A DNA stretch of 64,000 bases, from positions 2,046,001 through 2,110,000 of the forward strand of contig NZ_CP008849.1 of NCBI RefSeq assembly GCF_000730385.1, given 5' to 3'. Shown one piece after another: positions 29,780 through 39,077 of the stretch. A program made the position numbers and the translations under genes. The stretch is from Alteromonas australica (GTDB lineage Bacteria; Pseudomonadota; Gammaproteobacteria; Enterobacterales; Alteromonadaceae). The number at the start of each line of letters is the position of its first letter. Position 1 is the first letter of the stretch. The notes under the pieces were generated by a model, which was given only the letters and a program-made list of their open reading frames with translations, had not been told where the DNA came from and ran no database searches.

Positions 29780-29974
29780 ATGGCTTTTGATAAAAGACTC
29801 TTAGAAGTATTGGCTTGCCCTGTGTGTAAGGGAAAACTGGTACTGGCAGACAATAATACACAATTGGTGTGTCGCTTCGACCGGTTAGCGTTTGACATTA
29901 AAGACGGTATCCCTGTGTTAATAGAGAGTCATGCCACTGCACTCACGCTTGATGAAGTTGACGAAACTAGGTAG
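29780..29974 (+). CDS. ycaR: Trm112-like small protein YcaR
   Basis: A 64-residue protein of the Trm112/UPF0434 family: LLEVLACPVCKGKL and LVCRFDRLAFDIKDGIPVLI. The first Cys pair is kept (CPVC) while the second half has one Cys only. It lies between lpxK and kdsB as in E. coli and other proteobacteria; its role is not settled. Its last base is the first base of a possible GTG for kdsB. Confidence 0.92.
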   Translation: MAFDKRLLEVLACPVCKGKLVLADNNTQLVCRFDRLAFDIKDGIPVLIESHATALTLDEVDETR

Positions 29975-29979
29975 TGCAT

Positions 29980-30723
29980 ATGTCTTTTACAGTTGTCATT
30001 CCTGCACGTTACGGCTCCACACGTTTTCCAGGTAAACCTTTGGCAGATATTCAAGGTAAACCTATGATACAGCACGTGGTAGACAGAGCCCATGAAGCGG
30101 GGGCCAGTAAGGTTATTGTTGCCACTGACGATGCTCGCATTCAAGAGGTGGCGCGTTCATTTGCCACTGTATGCATGACGGCAAGCACCCATCAATCCGG
30201 CACCGAGCGAATTGCTGAAGTATTAGAAAAAGAACACATCAGCGGTGACAGTATTGTGGTGAACGTGCAAGGCGATGAGCCTTTTATACCCGCGCAGAAT
30301 ATTCAGCAAGTTGCGTCAAACTTGGCGGTAGCAAAGCAATGTGAAATGGCCACACTTTCAACGCCTATTTCAAACACAGAAGACGTTCTTAATCCTAATG
30401 TGGTGAAAGTGTTAGTCAATACACATAACGAAGCGATTTACTTTTCCCGTGCGGCTATTCCATTTGAACGCAATCGTATGATGGCTAACCCAAGTGATGC
30501 TGATCCAACATTGTATTTTCGCCATATAGGCATTTATGCGTACCGGGCTAATTATGTGCAACGTTACGTAAGTTATGCCCCAAGCGCATTAGAGCATATT
30601 GAATCACTAGAGCAACTACGGGCACTATGGTACGGCGATAAAATCCATTGCGATGTTGCGAAAGCGCCGCCACCTGTGGGGGTGGATACGCCGGACGATC
30701 TCGCCCGTTTGTTAAAAGGGTAA
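29980..30723 (+). CDS. kdsB: CMP-Kdo synthetase
   Basis: A 247-residue cytidylyltransferase that activates Kdo for attachment to lipid A. The nucleotide-binding signature VVIPARYGSTRFPGKPLADI is at the N-terminus and VVNVQGDEPFIP near residue 92; the C-terminal PPVGVDTPDDLARL is also typical. The ATG at 29980 aligns with the E. coli start; a GTG at 29974 would add two residues. It ends the comEC-kdsB envelope group. Confidence 0.96.
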   Translation: MSFTVVIPARYGSTRFPGKPLADIQGKPMIQHVVDRAHEAGASKVIVATDDARIQEVARSFATVCMTASTHQSGTERIAEVLEKEHISGDSIVVNVQGDEPFIPAQNIQQVASNLAVAKQCEMATLSTPISNTEDVLNPNVVKVLVNTHNEAIYFSRAAIPFERNRMMANPSDADPTLYFRHIGIYAYRANYVQRYVSYAPSALEHIESLEQLRALWYGDKIHCDVAKAPPPVGVDTPDDLARLLKG

Positions 30724-30779
30724 GCCTTGATTTAAAAGGGCCGCTTCCAGTGTTTGTTTCCAAGTAAAAGGAGGTCTTT

Positions 30780-31439
30780 ATGAACGTGGTCATCACAGGT
30801 GGAAATAGAGGTATAGGTTTAGCGCTGGTTAAACACTACGTTTCACAAGGGCATCATGTTTATGCAACATGCCGAAATAGTTGTGACGACTTAAACGTAT
30901 CGGGTGCCACGGTTGTGAAAGGCGTGGATGTTTCAAAGCCAGAATTTTTACCTGACGCGCTTGCGCCTTTAGCCAATGTCTCTATCGATTTGTTAATTAA
31001 CAATGCCGGCGTATTGGGCAAAGAGGGGCTAGGCGATTGGGACCCTCACACTATAGATTATCAATTCAGGGTTAACGCGCTTGGCCCATTGCTAGTCACA
31101 CAGGCTTTACTGCCTTCGCTTTCTTCCGACGGTAAGATTGCGCTTATAACGAGCCGCATGGGCTCCATGGAAGACAACAGTTCAGGGGGATATTACGGTT
31201 ATCGTATGTCCAAAGCTGCGCTGAATGCCGCAGGCGTGTCTCTCGCTCAAGATTTAAAGCCTAAAGGGATTGCGGTGGGTTTGTTTCACCCCGGTTTTGT
31301 ACAAACAGAAATGGTGAACGGTAACGGCGATATAGATGCTGATACGGCAGCGGGTCAACTGTACGAGAGAATAGCTGAACTTGCGTTAAATAATACCGGG
31401 CAGTTTTTCCATGCTAACGGCGAAAAAATACCTTGGTAA
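30780..31439 (+). CDS. Short-chain dehydrogenase/reductase
   Basis: A 219-residue SDR with cofactor motif TGGNRGIGLAL at the N-terminus, NNAG at about residue 77, and active site Ser-Tyr-x-x-x-Lys in SRMGSMED and YGYRMSKAALN. Substrate is unknown; the closest types are C-factor-like or carbonyl reductases. AAGGAGG lies five bases before the ATG, one of the strongest ribosome sites here. It follows kdsB by 56 bases. Confidence 0.85.
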   Translation: MNVVITGGNRGIGLALVKHYVSQGHHVYATCRNSCDDLNVSGATVVKGVDVSKPEFLPDALAPLANVSIDLLINNAGVLGKEGLGDWDPHTIDYQFRVNALGPLLVTQALLPSLSSDGKIALITSRMGSMEDNSSGGYYGYRMSKAALNAAGVSLAQDLKPKGIAVGLFHPGFVQTEMVNGNGDIDADTAAGQLYERIAELALNNTGQFFHANGEKIPW

Positions 31440-31495
31440 CAAGCGCCGTAAGTATTACGGCGCTGCAACGGTTTGATTAGCCAAAGTAAGAGTGG

Positions 31496-32923
31496 CTAAT
31501 CGTCCTGATCTTCTGACAACACGGCCCACACGTCGTGTTCGTTGGCATGAATAACTTCTGCCCATACACGATCACCGGGTTTGACATCATACACACCATT
31601 TAAGTGTACCAGACCGTCAACCTCTGGCGCATCGGCATACGTTCGTCCTACCGCACCTTCACTGTCCACACTGTCGATAACAACTTGATACTCGTTGCCA
31701 ATTCTGTCTTGCAAACGCTGAGCACTTATTTCACCTTGTACTTCCATAAATCGGGCTAATCGGGCTTGCTTAATGTCTTCTGGCACGGGATCCGGTAGGT
31801 CATTAGCTCTTGCGCCTTCCACCGGCGAATAGGCAAAGGCTCCCACGCGGTCAAGCTGTGCTTCGCGTAAGAAGTCGAGAAGCTCTTCAAATTCTTCTTC
31901 GGTTTCGCCAGGAAAGCCAACAATAAAGGTAGAGCGAATAACCAAAGAAGGACATTGTTCACGCCATTTCTTAACGCGTTCTAAAACACGTTCCGCACTG
32001 CCTGGGCGTTTCATCAATCTCAAAATACGTTTGTTGGCATGCTGAAAAGGAATGTCTAAGTAAGGGAGTATCTTGCCTTCATTCATCAATTCAATTAAGG
32101 CGTCAACGTGGGGGTAGGGGTAAACATAATGAAGGCGAACCCAAATACCCATTTCACCTAACTTTTCACACAGCTGTTGCATGTGGGTTTTCACCGGCAT
32201 GCCGTTCCAAAAGCCCGTACGGTGTTTAACATCTACACCATAGGCACTCGTGTCTTGAGAGATAACTAAAAGTTCTTTTACCCCAGCGTCTTTAAGGCGT
32301 TTAGCCTCGTCTAATACGTTGCCAACAGGACGGCTAACCAAGTCGCCTCGCATAGAAGGTATTATGCAAAATGTACAACGATGATTACACCCTTCGGAAA
32401 TCTTTAAATACGCGTAGTGACGAGGTGTGAGTTTTACACCATGGTCGGGGATCAAATCTTCAAACGGGTTATGCTGAGGCTGTGGGAGATGATCATGAAC
32501 TTGCTCTACCACTGTTTCATAGGCATGAGGGCCTGTAATGGCCAATACGTTAGGGTGTAATTCTCGAATTTCATCTTCTTTTACACCTAAACACCCGGTT
32601 ACAATGACTTTGCCATTTTCTTTTAGCGCTTCACCTATGGTGTCTAACGACTCTTCTACAGCCGCATCTATAAACCCACATGTGTTAACGATAACGAGAT
32701 CAGCATCGTTATACGTAGGCACTACATCGTAGCCTTCGGTACGCAGCTGCGTAAGGATTCGCTCAGAGTCAACGAGGTTTTTGGGGCAACCGAGGCTTAC
32801 AAATCCAATTCTGTTACCCGCGGTACTTGTGCTTGGCTTAGTCTCATTAAGCACTTTTACTGGGGTTTCCAGTGTCGTGGTTTTATTGACGGCTTTTTTA
32901 GGGTCGAAAGTTTCTACTGACAT
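31496..32923 (-). CDS. rimO: Ribosomal protein S12 methylthiotransferase
   Basis: A 475-residue radical-SAM enzyme that methylthiolates an Asp of ribosomal protein S12. It has an N-terminal UPF0004 domain starting [19 protein letters not shown] with Cys ligands for one FeS cluster, the radical-SAM motif [16 protein letters not shown] at about residue 178, and a C-terminal TRAM domain near 400-470. The first 35 residues are an extension beyond E. coli RimO (441). It is convergent with the SDR gene. Confidence 0.95.
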   Translation of the reverse strand: MSVETFDPKKAVNKTTTLETPVKVLNETKPSTSTAGNRIGFVSLGCPKNLVDSERILTQLRTEGYDVVPTYNDADLVIVNTCGFIDAAVEESLDTIGEALKENGKVIVTGCLGVKEDEIRELHPNVLAITGPHAYETVVEQVHDHLPQPQHNPFEDLIPDHGVKLTPRHYAYLKISEGCNHRCTFCIIPSMRGDLVSRPVGNVLDEAKRLKDAGVKELLVISQDTSAYGVDVKHRTGFWNGMPVKTHMQQLCEKLGEMGIWVRLHYVYPYPHVDALIELMNEGKILPYLDIPFQHANKRILRLMKRPGSAERVLERVKKWREQCPSLVIRSTFIVGFPGETEEEFEELLDFLREAQLDRVGAFAYSPVEGARANDLPDPVPEDIKQARLARFMEVQGEISAQRLQDRIGNEYQVVIDSVDSEGAVGRTYADAPEVDGLVHLNGVYDVKPGDRVWAEVIHANEHDVWAVLSEDQDD

Positions 32924-33105
32924 TAAACATTACCAAGTAAGTGACTGCGCTGAAAATGGCCGCGGATTATACCGGAAGTCGTTATTATCCGCAGTAAATA
33001 ACTTAATTTAATTGTACATATAGATGACAGGTACGAGTAGTAAATTGAACAAACATTGCGCATAATCAAGGCCTCATCGGTTTCATCTCCATTGGTAGCG
33101 ATTTA

Positions 33106-34728
33106 ATGCGGCGTGATTTTTTTCTGGTATTAGGGTTTATTACTCTATGCTGGCTAGCAGGTTGTGGCTCGACCTATTATAAACCAGAACCGCCTTCACT
33201 CGACTTAGCCCTGGTGCGCAAACCCGTTTATATTACTGACTATACTGATAAAAGCACAGTCGCGCTTTATTCTCAGTGCCTTTCCACTCCAACCCAAAGT
33301 ACCCAGGGTGTGATAAATAGTTTGCTTTGTTCTCAAGCGCTTCTTGGGCGGACTGATGTAAGCAAGGCGAAAAGACAGTTTGCCTTAAAGCGTAATCGCG
33401 ATGCGCTTAAACGATTGATTACGCTTAAAATCGCTAAAAAAGAAGATAAAGCGCATTTACATACCAGTATTAATTTAACGGTACCAATCCAGTTTGCTTC
33501 GTTAATGCGGGCAAAAGAACCAGCTCTACAACCTGAAATTATTGGCGAGTACGGGGTGGCCATCGTGGTGAAAGACGCAGCCTCACTTCATGCACCAAAG
33601 CATTACTACCCGCAAGAAGGTGTTTATCGGGCTTATACCTTAATATTTGAGGGAGTGAAAATAGTCAATGGCGAAGCCTTTGTTTCTTTAGATGCAAAAC
33701 CCATTGATAAGCGCACTACTGTGCGCGTTGGGAACAATGCCTATCTCGCCAGGTATTCTCCGGGTGCCGCGTACCTCGCTTTACTCAACGATGCAAACAT
33801 AGACGCCTTAAGTTGGAAAGGGTTTGTGGGATCAAAACTCGCTGAACAGCGTCGTGGCATATATGTTATTGGCGAGCTTTCACACCATAAGATGCCGTTA
33901 ATTATGGTACATGGACTTAACTCGGATCCTTTAGTATGGCGTTACCTCACCATGGCAGTACTTAACGATGAGTGGTTGAATGAGCGCTATCAAATATGGC
34001 ATGTACTTTACCCCTCTGGACAGCCTCCTTTTTACAATGCAATGAAGATTAGACGTGAATTGCACAGCCTGATTGATGACATCGATAACCCTTTGATTAC
34101 CCGAGAGGCAGTGTTTATTGGGCATAGTATGGGCGGTATTATCACTAAATTGCTGAGTACGCAATCTAACGATGATTTCTGGAAAACCACATTTGTGGCA
34201 CCTCCAAGCATCATTTCTCAACGGCACGAAAAAGACATTCACGATTTGTTCTTCTTCGACCCTGTGTTTGAATCAAGTACCGTGTTTTATTTAGATACAC
34301 CGCACAAAGGTTCAGCGCTAGCGACATCGGCGCTGGGTTACATTGGTTCTTCACTAGTATCAATTCCGGATAACTTAAAACACCTATTTTCTGACGTGCT
34401 GGAAACCTTAGGTTTAGATATTGTACAACCCGATATGCAACCGTTTATAAAAGATGCCAAATTTAAAAGTATCGATATGCTAAAGCCTGGCCACCCGCTA
34501 ATGACCGCGTTATATAAAAAGAAAATAAAGGGTAGGGCATACTCTGTTATTGGCTCACGCAAAGAAACAGAATGTGACACCCGCGAGGTGTGTTTGTTAC
34601 TCAGTGATGGCGTTGTTACCTACGACAGTGCTGATATACCAGACGCTTTAGAACGACTCATTGTGGTATCCAAACATAATTCGTTTAAGTCTCCTGAAGC
34701 GGTAGCATTTATTCTTGAACATCTATGA
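33106..34728 (+). CDS. Lipoprotein alpha/beta-hydrolase (lipase-like)
   Basis: A 540-residue envelope protein. Residues 1-20 are a lipoprotein signal with lipobox LAGC. A preceding domain of about 230 residues is followed by an alpha/beta hydrolase: oxyanion-type MVHGLNSDPLVWRYL near residue 270, nucleophile elbow FIGHSMGGIITKLL near 345, and a late His (VSKHNSFKSPEAV) near 525. A lipase or esterase acting in the envelope is likely; the substrate is unknown. It is the last core-type gene before the cassette array. Confidence 0.8.
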   Translation: MRRDFFLVLGFITLCWLAGCGSTYYKPEPPSLDLALVRKPVYITDYTDKSTVALYSQCLSTPTQSTQGVINSLLCSQALLGRTDVSKAKRQFALKRNRDALKRLITLKIAKKEDKAHLHTSINLTVPIQFASLMRAKEPALQPEIIGEYGVAIVVKDAASLHAPKHYYPQEGVYRAYTLIFEGVKIVNGEAFVSLDAKPIDKRTTVRVGNNAYLARYSPGAAYLALLNDANIDALSWKGFVGSKLAEQRRGIYVIGELSHHKMPLIMVHGLNSDPLVWRYLTMAVLNDEWLNERYQIWHVLYPSGQPPFYNAMKIRRELHSLIDDIDNPLITREAVFIGHSMGGIITKLLSTQSNDDFWKTTFVAPPSIISQRHEKDIHDLFFFDPVFESSTVFYLDTPHKGSALATSALGYIGSSLVSIPDNLKHLFSDVLETLGLDIVQPDMQPFIKDAKFKSIDMLKPGHPLMTALYKKKIKGRAYSVIGSRKETECDTREVCLLLSDGVVTYDSADIPDALERLIVVSKHNSFKSPEAVAFILEHL

Positions 34729-34796
34729 AGCAGCGTGCTACCCATTATGTTACGAATAGTGTTTCCTAAGGAAGAGACTTAAGCGTGTTGTCACAT

Positions 34797-35816
34797 TCAA
34801 ACCCCGGATGCAGATAGACGCGCCACTAGTTTTTCTTTTATTTGATACAAGGTCGATTTATTCCCGTCGCTAGACATAATAAGGATGACCAAATCTTGTT
34901 CGAAATCGTGAAATTTCAATGTGTGATGGGACGGATTTGAGCCGTCATGTTGCCAGCTAAGCAAAGTATCCCTACTGTCTTTAGAAAACGAACCGAAATC
35001 ATAGAGAGCGCGTTCACTTTGACCGGATAATTCATCACCGTCCAGTTTAGCTTGAACCAGTGAAAACGGGATTAATACATTTGATGTTAGCGCAATTTCA
35101 AATTTCATTAAATCTATCGGTGTAACATACACAGTTACGCCATTTAGAAACGTTGGGTAATCACCGTCAACCTTTTCGGGAGACTCGTCTTTCGCTGACA
35201 ATTGTTGATAAGAGCCCCTCATTTGCGCTGGCTCGAATAGGTTGTTTTGCATAAAAGCTGAAAATGTCTGGTTTGTTACTGCTTCTATTACCAATGCTCG
35301 GGCAACAACATTCAAATTTGAGTATCGGTACCCGCTGCCTGGTTCAAATAAACCTTCACTGTTTAATAGTTGCGTTATCGCATCGGTGGTTAAAATTCCT
35401 TTTTTCCATTTTATCTTAGGTAAACCCGATGTGTGGCTGAGAATGTGGTGGATGGTTATGTTCTTCGCCCATTCAGGCAGATCAGCTATGAATGTTGAGA
35501 TCTTGTCTTCGTAAGATAATCGACCTTGCTCTTCAAGTAGCATAATGCCAACAGTAGTAAACTCCTTACCGACCGAACCAGGGCTAAACAGGTGTTTACG
35601 CGTTAGTTTTGTGGTCTTTTGGAAATCCGCGTAGCCAAAATACTCTTCAATGATGAGTTTGTCATTTTTGCTAACTAAGACTGCCCCATTGAATCCAGTT
35701 TCATCAATGTATTTGTGTATCTCAGTAAGATTTCTATTTGCCCCACTGCTATTAGCAAAGAGCTGTGGTGAGAAACACAACAAAAATAAACATAAAAACT
35801 CTAGGTATAACTTCAT
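34797..35816 (-). CDS. Serine hydrolase, beta-lactamase/class C-like fold
   Basis: A 339-residue exported protein (hydrophobic signal 1-20 ending FANS). It has the penicillin-binding fold catalytic Ser-x-x-Lys in SPGSVGKEFTT (about residue 78) and the Tyr-x-Asn motif in GYRYSNLNVVA (about 165), with HTSGLP between. Such proteins are esterases or peptidases; a true beta-lactamase cannot be inferred. It is probably the oldest cassette in the array: its flanking attC sites are degenerate, with GACTTAAGCG near 34777 and a half site at 35836-35920. Confidence 0.8.
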   Translation of the reverse strand: MKLYLEFLCLFLLCFSPQLFANSSGANRNLTEIHKYIDETGFNGAVLVSKNDKLIIEEYFGYADFQKTTKLTRKHLFSPGSVGKEFTTVGIMLLEEQGRLSYEDKISTFIADLPEWAKNITIHHILSHTSGLPKIKWKKGILTTDAITQLLNSEGLFEPGSGYRYSNLNVVARALVIEAVTNQTFSAFMQNNLFEPAQMRGSYQQLSAKDESPEKVDGDYPTFLNGVTVYVTPIDLMKFEIALTSNVLIPFSLVQAKLDGDELSGQSERALYDFGSFSKDSRDTLLSWQHDGSNPSHHTLKFHDFEQDLVILIMSSDGNKSTLYQIKEKLVARLSASGV

Positions 35817-35835
35817 ACACTTCCCTCGAATAATA

Positions 35836-35920
35836 AGGTTAAGCTAAGAGGCGCTATCATGTGGCTAAAATTCAAATGGAGTAACTGCATTGTTGGGGAA
35901 GTGGACGGGGTGCTATGCGC
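35836..35920 (-). repeat. Degenerate attC remnant
   Basis: The left half (GTTAAGCTAAGAGGCGC and ATGTGGCTAAAATT) matches good attC sites of the array, but the right half has lost the GTTAG end. It separates two minus-strand genes. Confidence 0.5.
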
Positions 35921-35925
35921 CATAA

Positions 35926-36678
35926 CTAAATACTACTGATCATTTTTACTGACCAGTCACCCCATGCTTGCCATTTGAAAATAGTGTGCATAGTAAGTAC
36001 TAATAGGCAAAATAAAACAAACGATAATGCCGTGCTGGCATATAAACGGCCGTGTACTTTCCAGTCATAGAACATAAGAATTAGGTAGACTGAAAACATG
36101 AAAAGAAACATGGAATAGCCTGGTATTGAAAGCAAGTGTATAACACGGTTCAAGCCCTCTGGCATCATTTGAATTGCTGCAGCGATCATAAATCGTTTGT
36201 GGTGAGCCGGATTTTTTATATTTAGAATACCTAAAACATAAAGTACTAAGAAAATAAGCCACTGAAGAAAAGCGCCGCCTAGAAAACTACCAGCACGTAA
36301 TCGGGCTTGAGCATCTTCTGGGTTAAAGACACCAAAGCCTGCCAAGCGATGGTAAAACTCATACGCCATTATTGACCCAGTTAGTAAGATTCCAAGCACT
36401 AGAAAAACGCTCAGTTTTCCGAAAATTTTGTGCGTTGAATAGTTACCTTTGCTTGCTAATTTTATTTGAGTAAGAAGTAGTAAATACCACGCTGCACTGA
36501 AACCACCGTGCAATCCAGTCCATAAGGTCACTCTACCTAGATGACTCGGATTAGATAGCCAATTTAGTGCAAAGCCACCAAATACTATGAAAGTAATAAA
36601 GAGTGCAAATAGACCAAAAAATTTACTGTCCGCATATCTGCTTTCAACTGGATTATTGCTAATTATGGTTGACTCCAT
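35926..36678 (-). CDS. Multipass membrane protein, unknown family
   Basis: A 250-residue protein with about seven membrane helices (starting near residues 22, 52, 88, 128, 160, 188 and 215) and conserved-looking His and Trp residues in TGLHGGFSAAWYLL and NPAHHKRFMIAAAIQ. This pattern resembles DUF2306-like or heme-type membrane proteins, but I cannot name it firmly. It ends with TAG beside the degenerate attC and is likely a cassette gene. Confidence 0.65.
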   Translation of the reverse strand: MESTIISNNPVESRYADSKFFGLFALFITFIVFGGFALNWLSNPSHLGRVTLWTGLHGGFSAAWYLLLLTQIKLASKGNYSTHKIFGKLSVFLVLGILLTGSIMAYEFYHRLAGFGVFNPEDAQARLRAGSFLGGAFLQWLIFLVLYVLGILNIKNPAHHKRFMIAAAIQMMPEGLNRVIHLLSIPGYSMFLFMFSVYLILMFYDWKVHGRLYASTALSFVLFCLLVLTMHTIFKWQAWGDWSVKMISSI

Positions 36679-36830
36679 GTCTAGATGATTCCTATTAGTT
36701 CTATAGAGGTAAAGTATGCCAAGTTGGCGATTAACGCGCCATTAAGAGCCTTTTAATTGTTTGGTTAGCATGTAAAGCGAAGCGGTCTCTAGCAAACTAT
36801 TAAAAGCCATGCTTGGATGGTTTGTTTTAC

Positions 36831-37157
36831 CTATTTACTTTTTACGTGATTTACGTTGTAAGCAGTGACAGAAATTGTAACTTCGTCACACTCTTTGCCC
36901 GGCGTTTTGCCTGCACAACGACCAGCAAACCATATATCACCGTAGCCTATATGCATTCCATACGAATTAACAAATAGCTCGGAGAATTTCTGACGCTTAA
37001 CTCTAGCCATCATTTCCGCGGTAACGATTTTAGAGTAATGGGTTATGAATTCTTTTTCAGAGTTAAAATACTCAGTTCCTGAATCAAAATTTACTTTAAT
37101 AGGATAGCTAATTAGCTTTGCTAGCTTGTTAAAATTATTGAACTTAAGATAAAACAA
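36831..37157 (-). CDS. Cassette protein, probably N-terminally truncated
   Basis: The open frame extends to about 37180 without a proper start; only a TTG at 37157 is available. The visible sequence KLISYPIKVNFDSG ... HYSKIV ... FVNSYGMHIGYGDIWFAG resembles a family of small periplasmic proteins that normally begin with a signal peptide. No signal peptide is seen here, so the 5' end was probably lost at the junction with the decayed attC to the right. Function is unknown. Confidence 0.5.
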   Translation of the reverse strand: MFYLKFNNFNKLAKLISYPIKVNFDSGTEYFNSEKEFITHYSKIVTAEMMARVKRQKFSELFVNSYGMHIGYGDIWFAGRCAGKTPGKECDEVTISVTAYNVNHVKSK

Positions 37158-37179
37158 CTCTGTGCGAAATGCCAGATGT

Positions 37180-37284
37180 TATAGAATGCGTGGGGTAAAT
37201 GAGCGAGTTTAGAAGATTGCTGAAGCCGCCCCGCGTGTATGCGTCCCAGCGAACGAAGTGAGTGAACTTGATTTTTTCTTAGGA
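37180..37284 (-). repeat. Decayed attC site
   Basis: The right arm GAAGCCGCCCCGCG and TATGCGTCCCAGCGAACG matches the array consensus. The end reads CTTAGGA instead of GTTAGGA and the left TAAC is not clear. Confidence 0.6.
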
Positions 37285-37288
37285 GACA

Positions 37289-37645
37289 TTACCCAAATGC
37301 CTCTACTTGCGTAACTAGTATTGATGCTGGAATGTCTATGCCGGTCAGGTTTTTCCCTGAAAGGTTTATCCCAACTACTTTCTCATCATCCTGTAGGATA
37401 GGTAAGAAGTGCTCCTTAAATTGTGCCCAGCTAACACTTTGTGCTTCTACGTCTCCGAGCAGTTCAGGATTCAGTTTTTTAAGCCTCTCGATTCTAGATT
37501 TGGAAGACCATAGGGGCAAAGATACTTTGTTGTCACTAACATCAAACTCTAAGAGTATTTCGTTTGGGAGGCAACCAAACCAAACTATTTGAGTCGCTGC
37601 GACTTCTTCGTAAAATCTGTTTGCTTGTGCGACGCCTGCTGACAT
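37289..37645 (-). CDS. DUF2750 family protein
   Basis: A 118-residue protein of the DUF2750 family, recognised from NRFYEEVAATQIVWFGC, VSLPLWSSKSRIERLKK and VGINLSGKNLTGIDIPASIL. Soluble, no signal. The frame extends to 37732, but that portion is translated attC; the ATG at 37645 has GGAG at ideal spacing, and that GGAG is the end of the attC core GTTAGGAG. Role unknown; DUF2750 proteins are common in integron cassettes and as single genes. Confidence 0.8.
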   Translation of the reverse strand: MSAGVAQANRFYEEVAATQIVWFGCLPNEILLEFDVSDNKVSLPLWSSKSRIERLKKLNPELLGDVEAQSVSWAQFKEHFLPILQDDEKVVGINLSGKNLTGIDIPASILVTQVEAFG

Positions 37646-37654
37646 TACTTTGTC

Positions 37655-37765
37655 TCCTAACGCCCGCCTAACACGCGGGGAAATTAATTGGACGCCTTTT
37701 TGCGTCGTTTCTTTTTGCAAAAAGTCGGACAAATTGTACCGTCTGAATTTATGCGCTTGTTAGGG
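37655..37765 (-). repeat. attC site (divergent subtype)
   Basis: Bounded by TCCTAAC (37655-37661) and GTTAGGG (37759-37765), 111 bp, with internal inverted segments such as GGACGCCTTTTTGCGTC. Its interior differs from the common array type. Confidence 0.65.
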
Positions 37766-37778
37766 CTTCGTTTAATAT

Positions 37779-38690
37779 CTAAAGTAGCTCTGAAGCGGCT
37801 TCAGACATTTTTTTATAGCTATGACCAACATTTGGCACCACTTGGAGCCGCCAGTTAAATTCAAGCTTTTTACGATTTGACACTTCTTGAGCAAAATTAA
37901 AAAAATTAGTGCCTCGTTCAAGTCGATGACCACCTTGGACCATCGCATTTTTAGTTTGCCTAAGCTTGCCTAGTTCTGCACTTTTGTCCAACTCTCCAAG
38001 TAAAACTGTTAAGTCGGTGGAAAACGATTTTTCTAGTGGAGCATTAATATTTTGCAGCCCATAAGGATAGTCAGTAGAAACATCTGTAAAAGTGTAGAAC
38101 CCAGCGTTGGCAGCAATTGCTTTTTTGATTCTATTAGTAGAGCCTAAAAGCACCATTCTATGAACGAACTGCCCACCCGCAGAATGGCCAAACATACTAT
38201 AACCATCAAGTGAAAAGTCATTATTTTCATTAATGTAATCGAATATGTTCTCTATGACAGTATAAGACCATTCGCTTTCTGGATTCTTTACACCAAAGAA
38301 AGTTTGTAGATTTCCTTCTTGATAATCATTTGTTGTTACTCGATAGAATTCATTCTCAAACTCTGGAGCTATAAGTAAGATGTTTTTCCTTTCGGCAATA
38401 TCAACCCAAGCATCAAGGTAGTTTTCAGCATTTCGTGCCATACCATGCATAACAAAAAGTACAGTATTACCAGGCTCCCAAGAATCCGGTTTATATGTCC
38501 AAACACGGATGCTTTTTCTTTCTGTATGCTTATAGGAAGACATTACGAAGTTACCCTTGCCGATTTCAAGTGGTTTAGGAGTAGTTAACTCAGGTCCTTT
38601 AGGTAAAACATAAAGATATAAGTAACCAAAGACTACAAGAAAGGCTACGATAGTTAAAAAAGATAAGATTGTAATTTTCAATATTTTCAT
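37779..38690 (-). CDS. Membrane-anchored alpha/beta-hydrolase
   Basis: A 303-residue protein with one N-terminal membrane helix (about 5-27), then an alpha/beta hydrolase domain: VLFVMHGMARNAENYLDAW near residue 75, nucleophile elbow MFGHSAGGQFVHRM near 162, and a late His in VPNVGHSYKKM. The sequence is like PHB-depolymerase or plasmid-borne esterase relatives; substrate unknown. The ATG at 38690 (MKILKITIL) has AAGGA about ten bases upstream; the longer frame has not. It is a single-gene cassette. Confidence 0.75.
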   Translation of the reverse strand: MKILKITILSFLTIVAFLVVFGYLYLYVLPKGPELTTPKPLEIGKGNFVMSSYKHTERKSIRVWTYKPDSWEPGNTVLFVMHGMARNAENYLDAWVDIAERKNILLIAPEFENEFYRVTTNDYQEGNLQTFFGVKNPESEWSYTVIENIFDYINENNDFSLDGYSMFGHSAGGQFVHRMVLLGSTNRIKKAIAANAGFYTFTDVSTDYPYGLQNINAPLEKSFSTDLTVLLGELDKSAELGKLRQTKNAMVQGGHRLERGTNFFNFAQEVSNRKKLEFNWRLQVVPNVGHSYKKMSEAASELL

Positions 38691-38721
38691 TGGCTCTTTC
38701 CTTGAGACCAAAATTAATTGG

Positions 38722-38827
38722 CCCTAACTTTCCAATAACGGGCGCAGACATGTGGGCTATAATCCGAACGAAGTGAGTCAGCCCACATGTTAGCGTCCCA
38801 GCGACCGGCTTGAGCGTTTTGTTAGCC
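38722..38827 (-). repeat. attC site
   Basis: 106 bp between CCCTAAC (38722-38728) and GTTAGCC (38821-38827). A central hairpin is formed by CATGTGGGCT and AGCCCACATG. The right end contains the natural stop codon position of the toxin gene. Confidence 0.85.
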
Positions 38828-39074
38828 GCGTTCGTGCCAATACCCTGTTTTCGATAATTTTATAAATAATAGAGTATGGGAACCTGCTTAAGACAAAGCG
38901 TCGATGAGTTTGCCCCATTTTTGTCCATGCCGATGGCAAAGAGCTAACTGAATCGATGGCTTCCTTGAGTTCTTGGGTAAATTCGTGACCCAACCCCAGT
39001 GACTGCTTTTGATACCAATCAAACGAATCTTTTATTTCCCTTTTAACCTCTGGGTGAAAGGAAACAGGCAGCAT
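38822..39074 (-). pseudogene. Broken ParE/RelE-type toxin
   Basis: The first 80 codons look like a ParE toxin (VSFHPEVKREIKDSFDWYQKQ ... RRFVLSRFPYSIIYKIIENR). The family normally continues with a beta-strand and then ends in KPGYWHERG. Here the codons for KTGYWHERG and a TAA are present in another frame at 38822-38848, so about ten codons and the frame have been lost between ENR and GYWHERG. The read-through product ends with unrelated residues at 38790 inside the attC. The remaining protein lacks part of the toxin core and is probably inactive. Confidence 0.75.
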
Positions 39075-39077
39075 CTT

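Noticed and set aside
36729..36770. Short attC between GATTAAC and GTTAGCA
   Set aside because: Only 42 bp and without matching arms; may be a remnant, but I cannot support it as a site.
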